From contig VZRZ01004305.1 of NCBI GenBank assembly GCA_013398175.1, positions 281,397 to 345,396 on the forward strand: a stretch of DNA of 64,000 nt. The letters run 5' to 3'. This DNA is from Climacteris rufus (Eukaryota; Chordata; Aves; Passeriformes; Climacteridae). Shown here in pieces: positions 1-10,873 of this stretch. Position 1 is the stretch's first letter, and each line of letters starts with the position of its first letter. The notes beneath the pieces are model-generated. The model was not told the origin of the DNA. It saw only the letters and a program-made list of their open reading frames with translations, and made no database searches. A program made the translations under genes and the position numbers.

Positions 1-1832
1 CCCTCAAAAATATGTGAGAATATAGCAAATAGTTTCAGTTTTTATTTGGTTTGGAGAGGTTTGCATTTTAAAAAAGAATTTTGAGTGCCCTGGAACAAGA
101 TTTGAAGCCCATCTACCTATAACAATATTTAAAAAAAAAAATCACATTAAAATGGATTCTAGTCAGTCTAAGTGGCAAAGGCACAAGGAAGCTGGGGAAC
201 AGTCAAATTGCAGCTTTCAGGAATGATTGGGAATGCTGGGATCACAACAGAGATGGCTGCATCCTGCTGGTGGCAGCTGCATGAGAGCCTAAAGGATTGA
301 CTAATTACAAAAGTTAGCTTATTTATTGCAAACTGTAAATTTATAGAGCAAACAGACACCAGAATACTGATGGACTATAATGGGTGGAGCAACATTCCAA
401 ACTAAATAGCCCTGTATAATAATAAATAATAATAAATAATAGTGAATACTCTTTCTTCCATAAATTTCTCAAATTGTTACGCTGTCATCAGTACAGTGTT
501 GGTATCGAAGGCATGTATGATAATGAAATCCAAGATATATTCACACGTTATTTCCCTTTTATTGGTTCTAGACTTGTATGCTGTGGTTTCATTGGAAGTT
601 TTCTATTTCTCATATTCCAAGAAATAGTGAGAAATAGGTTCCTGTTCACTTTCTGTTTGAGATTTTTCTAATGTCTTCTCCATAGTTTCTTTTATAGCTT
701 TCCCAAGCAGAAGAATCTCAGTTTATTTAATGTATCCATTTTGAGAATGAAACAGATTAAATTTTATTCTTGAAGTCATATTTGTTCCTGTTCTACATTC
801 ATTATTTTTACCTCTTTTATGCCCCTGTGGTTTTACACAGTGACACAATGATATCTTCTCTCTTGTTCTCTTATTCTTCTCCTAATTTTTCACATAATAC
901 CTACTTGCTGAACTCTCACTAAAGCTGATATTTTCATCTAATTATTCAGGATATGATTTCAAGAGCACTTTTGTGAGCACTAATGCTGCTTTAGAGCCTA
1001 CCCTTGTACAGCAGAGCTGTTTTTCACAGACACCTCACCAGCTGAACCCCTCTTGCCACATTTCTGTGCAGCCACAGCCCTGTGGGAGCTCTCTGGACTA
1101 ATCCACTGATGGATTCATCCTTTGCATTAGGAAGATTTGCATCACTCAACCTTTGCCACCTCTGTAGTAGCTTTTATCCCGTGTGGGGACTAATTAGACA
1201 GCAGATTTAGAGCAGTGGATTCCTCTTGCAGACCTTCCAGGACCCTCTTTGGACACTGCAGTGTCTGGGGACCCCCTCAGAGGTTTTTCAGCAGAAAACA
1301 AAGTTCAGCTTTAACCAAACTCCTGCCCATGCCCTGCCAAGAGGGTCCATTGTAAGGGACAAGACTTGCACATGCTATTTCACTATACCAAGTTTATGTA
1401 CATTTCCATTTATATTTTATATTTGATATATTTACAGTTTTATGTTTTCTGGCTGATGAATGAAGCATTACTGTATTTTTCTTTATCATCACAAGTACTG
1501 AAAGGAAATTTACCCTGAAATCTGAAAGTAGACTTGGGGATTTTGGACTAAATTATCCCTTCCTCCTTTTCTTCTGCTTAAGAGAAGATCTGATACAGGA
1601 GGCCAGGTAATGGTGCATTAGGTACCAGCAGAATCAGCATAGTTACCCCTTGAAGATGAATAATTAATTTTTTCTTTCCCTGCAATCTTTAAAAAAAGCA
1701 TCACAACAGCATCAGGACCTATGAGAAGCATTCCAGTCAACTCTGACTTGCTGCATATTTCCAAAACAAACTCAGAGATGCATTTAAAAATAGCACTTCT
1801 TGAATGGGAGTTCCATGATTTTTCTTTTATTT
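1..1832. other. Non-coding unique sequence, no feature recognised
   Basis: AT-rich single-copy-looking DNA. Open frames are short (under about 70 codons), overlap on both strands and show no recognisable domain. A slightly GC-richer patch lies near 980-1340 but resembles nothing I can name. I see no CR1, LTR or tandem repeat. Confidence 0.6.
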
Positions 1833-1952
1833 CATGGAATCACAATCCCAGAATGGTTTGGGTTGGAAGGGACCCTAAAGCCCATCCAGTCCCACCCCCT
1901 GCCGTGGGCAGGGACACCTTCCACTATGCCAGGTTACACCAAGCCTGTTCCA
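1833..1952 (-). mobile_element. CR1 LINE 3'-end fragment
   Basis: On the minus strand this is the CR1 3' terminus. The plus strand shows the complement of the tail (GAATGGTTTGGGTTGGAAGG), then the 'cccatccagtcccaccccctgcc' block and the 'gggcagggacaccttccac' block. It is truncated after about 120 bp, as is typical of 5'-truncated CR1. No intact coding part remains. Confidence 0.9.
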
Positions 1953-2511
1953 GACTCATAATAATTATTATTTAAAACCAAATGAGCTACTAATGAGATT
2001 TTCCTCTTTTCTTCTCTCCCTGTCTTCACCTTGCGTGATTTCACTTTTCACACTTGCTGTTTATTTTGTGTTTATGTTCCTCATGTTCATCATTACACAG
2101 ATTACAGCAGCACGGGGTTTGTTCTTTTCTTAATAGCACTTCATTGGTCTAGGATTGAAGAATGTGATCCAATGCATGTTCCAGAAACACCATTAGCTAT
2201 CACCTGTTTTATGCTTTTTTTTGGGTTTACCTGGATATTACTCAGTAATTTCTCAGGTATTTCAGAATTCCATTTCTGGCAGCTTTCATGCTAGCTCATA
2301 GTGTTGCTTGCTGTTCACTAAGGTGAAAGTCATTCATAATTATGATGCTTATTTGATCCTCTACTTGCTGTGAACAAGGCTGGGGTGTGTGGCTATGACA
2401 AGTCCACGAGCTGTGTGACTTGTGCTCAGGGATCCTTCAGGGATTTGGTAGTCTTGTGAGCAGGGACTGCCAGGGATGGAAATCTTGCACAGGAGCTGTA
2501 GATGCCTGTGT
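1953..2511. other. Non-coding unique sequence
   Basis: No recognisable repeat or gene. An 87-codon plus-strand open frame (2031-2294) is hydrophobic but lacks any family signature, and its composition matches T-rich non-coding DNA. Confidence 0.55.
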
Positions 2512-2546
2512 GGCCCAGCCTGAGGCCATTCCCTCTGCTCCTGTCC
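2512..2546 (-). mobile_element. Short CR1 snippet duplicated 317 bp downstream
   Basis: This 35-bp stretch (starting GGCCCAGCCTGAGG, ending CTCCTGTCC) is CR1 3'-region text in minus orientation. It is identical to 2829-2863 inside the next CR1. The flanks do not continue as CR1, so it is either a remnant of a second insertion or a local duplication. Confidence 0.6.
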
Positions 2547-2608
2547 TTCCAGTGATTATTGACCTGGCTCTTAGGGATCACAGCTCCCTGGAACACCACA
2601 GTGAGGGG

Positions 2609-2995
2609 CCAGAATCATCAAGCTTGGAAAAGATGTCCAGGATCATCAAGTCCAGCGTTCAGCTGAATGCCATCATGTCCCTAAACCATGTGTGCAGTGC
2701 CACATCCGCTCAGTTTTTGAACCCTTCCAGGGAGCGTGACTCCACCCCTGCCTTGGCAGCCTGTGCCAGGGCTTGATCATTCTTTCAGGGAAGAAATTTT
2801 CATCAATATCCAAGCTGAGCCTCCCCTGGCCCAGCCTGAGGCCATTCCCTCTGCTCCTGTCCCTGTTCCCTGGGAGCAGAGCCCGACCCCCCTGGCTGCC
2901 CCTCCTGGCAGGAGCTGTGCAGAGCCAGCAGGGCCCCCTGAGCCTCCTTTGCTCCAGGCTGAGCCCCCCCAGCTCCCTCAGCCCCTTCCCATCTG
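2609..2995 (-). mobile_element. CR1 LINE 3' fragment
   Basis: The plus strand starts with the complement of a CR1 tail (AATCATCAAGCTTGGAAAAG), followed by 'atcatcaagtccag', 'ccttccagggagcgtgactcc', 'gcagcctgtgccagggc', 'gaagaaatttt', 'aagctgagcctcccctgg' and 'ctccaggctgagcccccc'. That is the expected order for the reverse complement of a CR1 3' region. It is about 390 bp long with no open frame resembling CR1 ORF2, and it differs in subfamily from the copy at 1833. Confidence 0.85.
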
Positions 2996-3345
2996 TTCAG
3001 AGATCCTCAGATGTTCAGGGGAGGGAGAGGGAGAACAGCCCCAGCCGGGGGCAGCTCCCAGGAGCAGAGGTTTTCAGGGCAGGTTGTGCAGGAGGACACA
3101 CCAAGAGCAGCTGCAAACTGCTGAAGACACCGTGGGACTGAGCAATGTGAGTGGGCATCTGAAAAGGGCTCTGTCCCCAGCACTGGCAGAAGGAACCACC
3201 CCAGCAATCAGAGTCCTTTAGTCCATATGATTTCCTGAAGGAGGATGCTCTGGAATCACCAGGAATGATGGGGCTGGAGCCCCAGCCTGCAGCTGGGCGA
3301 GAACGTGGACCCTGCTGCCTCCCAGGGGAACAGGGGAGAGGTCCA
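2996..3345. other. GC-rich unidentified sequence before the minisatellite
   Basis: A GC-richer stretch between a CR1 and the 30-bp tandem array. Overlapping open frames on both strands run into the array. None resembles a known protein, and the two-strand openness suggests stop-poor GC-rich DNA rather than coding sequence. Confidence 0.5.
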
Positions 3346-3997
3346 GGTAGGATGTAAGGCTGTGCCTTTCCTCCAGGTGGGATGTAAGGATATGCCTTTC
3401 CTCCAGGTAGGATGTGAGGCTGTGCNAGGTGGGATGTAAGGCTGTGCTTTTCCTCCAGGTGGGATGTAAGGCTGTTCTGTTCCTCCAGGTGGGATGTAAG
3501 GCTGTGCCTTTCGTCCAGGTGGAAGGCAAGGCTGTGCTTTTCCTCCAAGTGGGATGTAAGGCCGTGCTTTTCCTCCAAGTGGAATGTAAGGCTGTGCCTT
3601 TTCTCCAGGTGGGATGTAAGGATATGCCTTTCCTCCAGGTAGGATGTGAGGCTGTGCTTTTCCTCCAGGTGGGATGTAAGGCTGTTCTGTTCCTCCAGGT
3701 TGGATATAAGGCTGTGCCTTTCCTCCACGTGGGATGTAAGGACATGCCTTTCCTCCAGGTGGAAGGTAAGGCTGTGCTTTTCCTCCAGGTGGGATGTAAG
3801 GCTGTGCTTTTCCTCCAGGTGGGATGTAAGGCTGTTCTGTTCCTCCAGGTGGGATGTAAGGCTGTGCTTTTCCTCCAGGTGGGATGTAAGGCTGTGCTTT
3901 TCCTCCAGGTGGAAGGTAAGGCTGTGCTTTTCCTCCAGGTGGAAGGTAAGGCTGTGCTTTTCCTCCAGGTGGGATGTAAGGCTGTTCTGTTCCTCCA
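3346..3997 (+). repeat. 30-bp minisatellite, about 22 units
   Basis: A head-to-tail array of a 30-bp unit that begins GGTGGGATGTAAGG and ends TTTTCCTCCA. I count 22 units; the third (3406-3425) is cut short at a single N (3426), which probably marks a collapsed or unresolved stretch. Recurrent variants are 'gctgttctgtt' (units starting 3458, 3668, 3818, 3968), 'ggatatgcc' (3376, 3608) and 'ggaaggtaag' (3758, 3908, 3938). The pair at 3376/3406 matches the pair at 3608/3638, indicating higher-order duplication. Because 30 is a multiple of three, the array is open in several frames on both strands and gives artificial decapeptide repeats. I do not regard these as protein. The right end abuts a CR1 3' end. 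Confidence 0.97.
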
Positions 3998-4155
3998 CAA
4001 GGACAATGGAGCAGTGGAAGAGGCTCCCCAGTGATGTTGTGCCATCCCCATCCTCAGAGGTTGTCCAGCTCTGAGAGCCTGGTCTGACCCCAGTGCTGGG
4101 AGCACGAGGTTGGACTGGACCTCCTGAGCCCTTCCCAGCCTGCATTATCCATGAG
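3998..4155 (+). mobile_element. CR1 LINE 3'-end fragment adjoining the minisatellite
   Basis: Plus-strand text 'gtggaagaggctccccagtgatgttgtg', then 'gaggttgtccagctctgagagcc' and 'gaggttggactggacctcctgag', and a final 'cccttcccagcctgcattatcc', follows the order of a CR1 3' terminus of a different subfamily from the neighbours. It starts exactly where the tandem array stops. Confidence 0.7.
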
Positions 4156-5405
4156 TCCATTTCAGTGTTAGACAAATGTCAGACCACATACCCATGCACA
4201 AGGAAAAGAAAGAAGGAGAGAGTGCTGAAAGTATTAACATAATGAATTGCAGTTTCAAGCAGAGAGCTCCTTTTCCAGCTGATAAAAGATGGGGAAGGAT
4301 CAGGACATACACAAAAAATGTGTTCCTTTTGAATGAAAACAAGAAATTACAGATGTAGAAAATCAATCACCAGGACGACTAAAACACCAAGTTTTGCTGT
4401 TACAAAACAAATTTGTAAATTCTCTCATCAAATTAAACACCATGCCTGGCTTGATGTTTTGCCTTTGATAAATTTGGAATGTGGTGTTGAATATTGTTTT
4501 CTATTGTCTTAGGATTTCTGTCCCTGTTATAAATGGAACAATGCAAGAAAAAGACTACAGGACATGAAAGATTAATCCTATCTCACTCACTCTGACCAGG
4601 AGCATTTTTTGATAAATTAATTTCCTTGAGCCAATAAAGTTTTGCCCCTTCCCATAAATTGTATTGGAAGTTATCTCTAATTATGGGTTGTGTGTCCAGC
4701 CAGCTCTGATCTTCTTTCAAATATCAACTCCCTCAACAAAATTTATCCACATCAAGCTGCTTATATTTATTGATGACACCAATGATGAAATCATTCATCC
4801 AAATTATTTTTCAAATTGTGATAAAATCAAGATTAAACCACTGGTGACCTGTACTTTAACAGCTTACAGGTGGAAGAATCCAGGATTTTGAAACTCATCC
4901 TGAACACATGCATACAAAATAATACAGAATACTCATTAAATTCCTTCAAACTCTTACTGTATCGATTAGCAGTCAAACTGTCAAGGATCTGACCTATTTG
5001 CTCTTCCACACAGCATCCTTCTGACATTTACTGTAAGGAGGAGAAATGTGCCTCCTCTTCCAGTAGGATTTGGTAGCAAAGCAGGAAAGTCAGTGAAGGA
5101 ACAAAAGAAAGCAAGAAACTGGGAGGGGTGACAGACATAACCTGGTTTGCTCTTTGGCTCATTTAAATTAATCATAAATTATCAAACATGCACACAAGCT
5201 ATTCCTTTATGTATTCTTCAGACCATGGGAACACACGAGAGAGTTGCACTTCCAGCTTTTGCTTTCTCTGGGTGGTTGCACAGCAGGAAACGCCTCAGAA
5301 AAGCATTCACAGCCTCCCCCTGAAGTCACAGCACCGGTGGATGTCCGTGGGTGAGACATCCTCGTTGGAAGCTGCTGTGTGTTGTACATAAACCAGGGAG
5401 GAGCT
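4156..5405. other. Non-coding unique sequence
   Basis: AT-rich DNA with only short, mutually overlapping open frames. No CR1, LTR, tandem repeat or RNA gene was recognised. Confidence 0.6.
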
Positions 5406-5744
5406 GCTCCCTGTTGCCTTACTTTTTACTGTTAAAAATAGCTAGTTTCATACTAGCTAGTTCCCAAGACTAGTGTTCTGTAAACATAGCTATGTTATTG
5501 TAGAATTATCTTGTTATTGCATTCTTTTCTCATGGACACAGATCTTTGATGGACATTTCTCTTGACCACTGTAGTTAAAGAAGGAAGTATTGATTTCCTC
5601 CAATGAACAGTGATTTCTAAAAGTGTATTTAAAAATAAAGAAGGTGGGTCTCCCCCCACTTCCTTCCTTTACTCGGAACGTGAACACAGCTGGCTCTGGC
5701 TCTTTCTTTTCTGCGTCTCCAGCATTCCAGCGGTGATAGCTCCC
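5406..5744 (+). mobile_element. Solo LTR (327 bp) with 6-bp target-site duplication
   Basis: Body 5412-5738, flanked by GCTCCC at 5406-5411 and 5739-5744. It begins TGTTGCCTTA and ends GGTGATA. Promoter-like elements occur in LTR order: CCAAT (5600-5604), a TATA-like TATTTAAAA (5625-5633) and AATAAA (5634-5639). A second copy in opposite orientation lies at 41602-41926, about 86% identical by eye over the whole length, and also has a 6-bp duplication. A 6-bp duplication fits class II (ERVK/alpharetrovirus-like) integration. No internal retroviral sequence adjoins it, so it is a solo LTR left by LTR-LTR recombination. The terminal TA instead of CA is unusual. Confidence 0.85.
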
Positions 5745-7430
5745 CATTTCTGGCTCTCCAGGAGAGAAGGGTGTGACAGGATCCATACTCACTGGGAATG
5801 CCAGCCTAGCAAACATGAGGACACCCCAGGCAGCTGCTGAGGTCAGGAGTTTGCCCTGCCAGCGTGCCTGGGGGTGGGCAGCAGGGCACAGCCCTGGCTC
5901 TGGGCAGCTGAGCACTGGGCTGCACATTTCCTCCTCTGCCAGGTCAGGTGTTCGTGCCCTGGCACACAGGAACAGCACTGGGATCCCAGTTAACAGAGCA
6001 CCCTCTGAACTGCACTGCTCACATTAAAGGAGCACAGGGATTGATGCAAAGGGGCTGCTCAGACCAATGAGTCAGGCACTCCTGGGTATGGCAGGAAATT
6101 GTTCTATCTGTCACAGGCTGGAGCGTTCCCTCTGTACTGCACATGTAAAAGTACATTAAATTGGGACTATTGTACTGTGACATTTCTATTCCAGACAATT
6201 GCAAGTTAAATCAATGCACATTTTATCATGTCTTTGAATGTCTAGAAATAGTTTCCTGCACAGTGCCTTGTCAAACACTTTGGTGTGAATATTTACTCAG
6301 GAGAGCTCTGTAATTCTGCACAGCCAACCTAGACTGTGGTAAAAAAAATTGTCTGGGTCAGAAACATTGTTATTCATATACTACTGCTGCTCTGGCGTGG
6401 GAGGAATTTAGGAACACTCTGGGATTCCTATCAGCAAGAATAAAAGTGGGGTAAAGCTCTTCCCAGTCCTCAGCCACGACTGGGCTACACGTGGCCTGGC
6501 AAGGGGGCTGCAGAAAACAAGGTCAGCTTCTGACAGCAGAACTGGAGCAAAATCTGAGCGGGTTCAACCAGAATTTGGGACTTCTCCATTCCTTCATCTG
6601 GGTAAAAAAAAAGCAGAAGAAGGGCAGACATGAATTCCTGATCCTCATCTCTATTTAGGTCTGAACAAGAATGAAAGAACAGAGAAAATTAAATAACGCT
6701 TTTCAAGCAAAGCCAAGAGACTGAAATGACAGACAATGCCAAGCCCAAAATATCTGCAAAATGTGCAATTCAGGTGGTTCTTACTTTGATGTATTTTCTG
6801 TCATTTAATTTCAGAATTTAAAACCACCATCTAAACACAAATCTAAAGCCCAACCTGTAACAGGCAAAGGGCAGTGACAGGGGTGGAAAGAGGCTGTTAA
6901 ACAGGAGCAGTGACCCTCTCACTTACAGAGTGATGGAAGCAACCCAGGAGTAAACAGAAATGGCTCTTGTATTCCAGTTCAACACCTCTTTGCCTGTTTC
7001 ATATCCTAGGAGTAAATACAGCTTTTAAGAACTAATTTATTAATATATTCTTAGCACTTTAAGAATCGCTAATGATAATTTTCTAGTTTTACATTTTCAG
7101 TGTTTAACAGACAGCTATTAGAAAATCAGTGCATAATGACACTGCTGAGGAATTTACTGTTCTAATAGAAACACTGGAGAGAAAGATTCTTGACTCAGAA
7201 TTTGTACATGTGGCAATTAGCTATGAAGATTGGTAGTGAAAATGATGGATTCTTTTTCTTTTTGAACAGGTTTTTGTGAGGAATATAGTTATTTTTTGTA
7301 GCTTTAGAAGCTTTCACATAATCCAAGACTGGTGGTAAATTCATACAGATGTGAATATAACATTTACTGTTAGACATTACAAGCATCCAAAGCTCTTAGA
7401 AGCTTCTTCAATATCAACAGCTTTAGTAAA
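5745..7430. other. Non-coding sequence, GC-richer patch then AT-rich
   Basis: 5750-6060 is GC-richer and stop-poor on both strands, with no recognisable product. The rest is AT-rich. No repeat family was recognised. Confidence 0.55.
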
Positions 7431-7489
7431 CTTGGATTTGATAATCTTAGAGGTTTTTTCCAACTTTGAAAATTCTGTGGTTCTGTGGG
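7431..7489 (+). mobile_element. Old CR1 3' tail remnant
   Basis: The sequence 'cttggatttgataatc', 'ttagaggttttttccaac' and the terminal ATTCTGTGGTTCTGTGG matches the last ~60 bp of a CR1 ending in 8-mer repeats. It is short and diverged. Confidence 0.7.
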
Positions 7490-10123
7490 AATGGAAGGAC
7501 ACCAGACCCCAATGCCAGTCACTCATGTTATCCATCAGCCTATTAGGTGGATAAAAATTGAGACATTTCCTTTCTTCTCCACAAAAATTCTAACAGTCCC
7601 CAAATGCTTCTTAGGAAGACTAAAGTAACCAACTGTCTTAAAGGTGTTTCTTGGTCTTGGCATAATATTAAGAATATTCCAAAATTACACCAACATGTTT
7701 GGATTCCAAATGTTCCTGTTCATTCCTTTTGCAAAAATACACAGGAGCCAATAAAGGAGCACAGGCACATCCAAGGCTGTGAGGAAAGATGAGTGTGAGA
7801 AAATCAGAGCATAATCCTTGAGTTATATTTAAATATACTCAGAAAAAAATTGACATTGTGAATGCAGAATGGGAGCAGTGACTGGAACCAGTTCTTAAGG
7901 AAGGGATCTTTGGGTAATGGGAATATTTGTACGACTCTATTACAACGTGCCCTAGCTCAAAAATGGAATAAAATGAAAAATTCAGACATGGACATTATAC
8001 AGGTTACTTTGGGCTTCCTTTCCTTGTTCTGTCTTAATGGCTCTGTGGTTTTATTGTCATCACAGCTGAAATGAATCATTCCCAACCAGAACAGGAGACA
8101 AAAATATCATGGTGCTGGAAAGGCAGACATCATACTGGAAATATAAAGATTAATTTTAAGTGCACATGAAACAGCTCTTCTCCACTCAGCAGCACAAATC
8201 CACAGCTGAATTATTGTGGAATATCTGGAGAAAATACAGCTGAGGACAACAATAATGGTCAGAGGCCTGGAAACCATCACTCGAGAGAAATGACTGCAGA
8301 AAATGGGAAATTTAAGGAAATGGCTGAAAGGATTTTTAAGATTCCTCAGCTGAGTTTGCTGGAGGAAGGAGAATACATGTTTCTACATGCACACAGCCAG
8401 ATCATAAAGTAATCTGGAATGAGGACGGTACAAATGAGACATTAAGAAAAAACAAACAAAAACCACCAACAATTCTTTATTAGAGATGGTCACCAGCAAG
8501 GAATAAGTTACCTGGTAACTGTGGGCTCTGTTTTCCCTGCTGTGATGAATTGCACTTATTTAGAGTTGGCCACTGTAAATGGAGTGAAAATTATTTAGGT
8601 CAAATGGACACAAATAAACTCTATGATTTCATAAACACAAATTCTTTCTTCATCTTTAACCAGGAACAGGAAGAAACTGCAGGGAACAGGCAGAAACTGT
8701 AAAAATCAGGGAGAAAAGAGGAGAGAAGGGACTGAAATTCCACCTCGAGTATGGTCCACATAATGTGGTTCTTAAGAGCACAAAACACCTTTCTGTTGTG
8801 TCCTACAGTGCCCAGCACAACAAATGCCTAATTGAAGGAAACATTTACTAAATAAATGCAAACCTGATGGGGTAGAAAACTGATGTGGTCCTGCTGGATG
8901 TGTTTATTCTACAGAATGATAAATTGCAGTATGAATTATGTGTTTTGTCTTAGTGTTTTTTGGTCAAATGGACAAAATTTGCTTTAATGCTTATTTTCCC
9001 TCCATTGAATGGCAGAAATTTCCTGTTAAAATGCTGTCAAAGTGTTTCAGGTCTCATTTAGCACTTGTCTACTGCAGGTAGGGTCTTTATGTATTGTCAC
9101 TAAAAAGTGACACTTCTGGACACTGGATTTGCTAAATCAAGAATGAAATGACAAGATTACTTCCATTGGAACAGAGTTTTACACCCTTGACTTTTGAATA
9201 ATGGCAGTAACTTTGAATTGTGAGTGTTAGAATGGCAGAATTCAGGTTGCTTTACCTTTGCTTCCTATCCATAATGTATAAAATCCAGTTTTTCACTCCC
9301 CTATTCAAGCATTTCAACCAATTTTCTTCAGAGGAACAAATCCATCATTTGCACTGAAGAAATTATAGTAATTCAATGGAGAGTATCAATAGTTTAAAAA
9401 AATGTACACCATCTGTCAGGCTCCACATCTTCCATCCTTGTAAAAAACTTGAAAAAGCTTAGGGAAGTTGCCAGAAATCTTTCCTTAGACCTCAAAGGCA
9501 TATGAACAAAACATATATAATAATTGCCTGGCAGAAATATGAACGTAGACACATTTATAACTTGCAGCAGCAGAGCACAATACCTAATAAAAACCTCATA
9601 CTTGTTCTAAAAGACATTTTTAATGAAGTTGATCATCAGCACTGGAAGCTGCTCTCCAGTAACAATTAAGAAAAAATTGCACTGAAGGAGCAACTTCTAT
9701 TATTACAAAAGAACACACTGTAATCTGTCTCTCCCTCTATGTCCACAAAAAATCCAAAAAACAAAAACAAAAAACCTCCAAAGAAACAAAACCAAGAACA
9801 CACCCCAGAGTTTCATGAAATAATTATTGATTTTCTGTTCTTTGTGCAAAATATATGTCACCTTGTAAGTGACAGTGACAGTCTGAAATTTTCCTTTTAT
9901 GCTGCACATGATCTTTCTAACCTGTGATCCACAGTTCAGGCACCTGTGATTTTTTGTTATTCCCAGTTCAAATCCACCTGAAACACTTGCACGTTTTGAT
10001 GGCTGTAAGTGTTGATAACAGCTTTTTTTTTGGCAAGGACAGAAAATTCTGATACATTAAAAAATCCCTACACATGGAAACCTTCGCTGAAAACCAACTA
10101 ATAACAGTGAAACAACTATTCAG
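7490..10123. other. Non-coding AT-rich unique sequence
   Basis: About 2.6 kb of AT-rich DNA with A-rich low-complexity bits (for example 9745-9800). Open frames stay under about 70 codons. No gene, RNA gene or mobile element was recognised. Confidence 0.6.
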
Positions 10124-10176
10124 GGAGGCTGGAACTGGATAATCTTTGAGGTTCCTTCTAATCCAAACCATTCATG
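10124..10176 (+). mobile_element. CR1 3' tail remnant
   Basis: 'ggctggaactggataatctt', 'tgaggttccttc' and 'taatccaaaccattcatga' are the last ~50 bp of a CR1. Confidence 0.75.
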
Positions 10177-10806
10177 AATAAAGCTGTCCTGCTGCCTTCC
10201 ACATCCCTGTTATCCTGGTACAATATTCCTGCCTCTCTGGAAACCTTCAGTGAAGCCACTGGGAGCTGGATGCCTTGAGACTGGTGAGTTGAGCCTTCAT
10301 TGCATTCTTGGTTTTAAAGTATTCCAAATTTTTTAATTTCCTTCTGCCACACTCTGAGAGCCTTTCTTTCTCCATTGTTTGAAACGTTAATTTTATTAAT
10401 AAACATTGGATGACACATATGACATAAGCAGAAGATTAGTGATTGTTAAATATAATTTTAAGACATGGTAGTTGAAAAAAATAGCTTAGTTTTCATTTTA
10501 ATTGATGCAATCCATTACTAGCCAGGGTGCAGCTTCTATTCATGACTGCTTCTAATTAGCAGTCTGCCTAATTAAAAGTGCAATGATAACTTCTCCCTGG
10601 AATCTCCTTTGCAGGAGCTCAAGTCCATCCATGGTGAGTGGCACAAGTAAAACATAGACAGTGGGAATGGAAAATTTCAAATATTTAAAAGACAAATCTT
10701 TTAAATTCATGTTAGGGGGAAATCATGGTGGGTGGATTTCCCACCCTGTCTGGAGGGTACGAAAAAGAGAATGTAAAGACTCTAATTTCTCTGGTAACCT
10801 GGTTGT
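10177..10806. other. Non-coding sequence with TAAT-rich block
   Basis: 10385-10600 is dense in TAAT/ATTA cores (for example 'cttctaattagcag', 'cctaattaaaag') and free of recognisable repeats. It could be a conserved regulatory element, which cannot be decided from one sequence. Confidence 0.45.
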
Positions 10807-10873
10807 CAGAGAATCATTAAAGCTGGAAAACAGAAATCATCGAGTCCAAGCTTTAACCCAACACTGAACCATG
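10807..10873 (-). mobile_element. CR1 3' tail remnant
   Basis: The plus strand shows the complement of a CR1 terminus: AGAATCATTAAAGCTGGAAA, then 'atcatcgagtccaag' and 'tttaacccaacac'. Confidence 0.8.

Noticed and set aside
3346..3997. CRISPR-like regular array
   Set aside because: Units are directly adjacent without spacers, and the genome is vertebrate; it is a minisatellite.
3015..4175. A 386-codon minus-strand frame and other long frames with decapeptide repeats
   Set aside because: Produced by a 30-bp tandem repeat that is open in several frames on both strands, and interrupted by an N. There is no start context, splice structure or domain.
5514..5978. 154-codon minus-strand open frame
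   Set aside because: Runs antisense through the solo LTR and into GC-rich flank, with no protein features.
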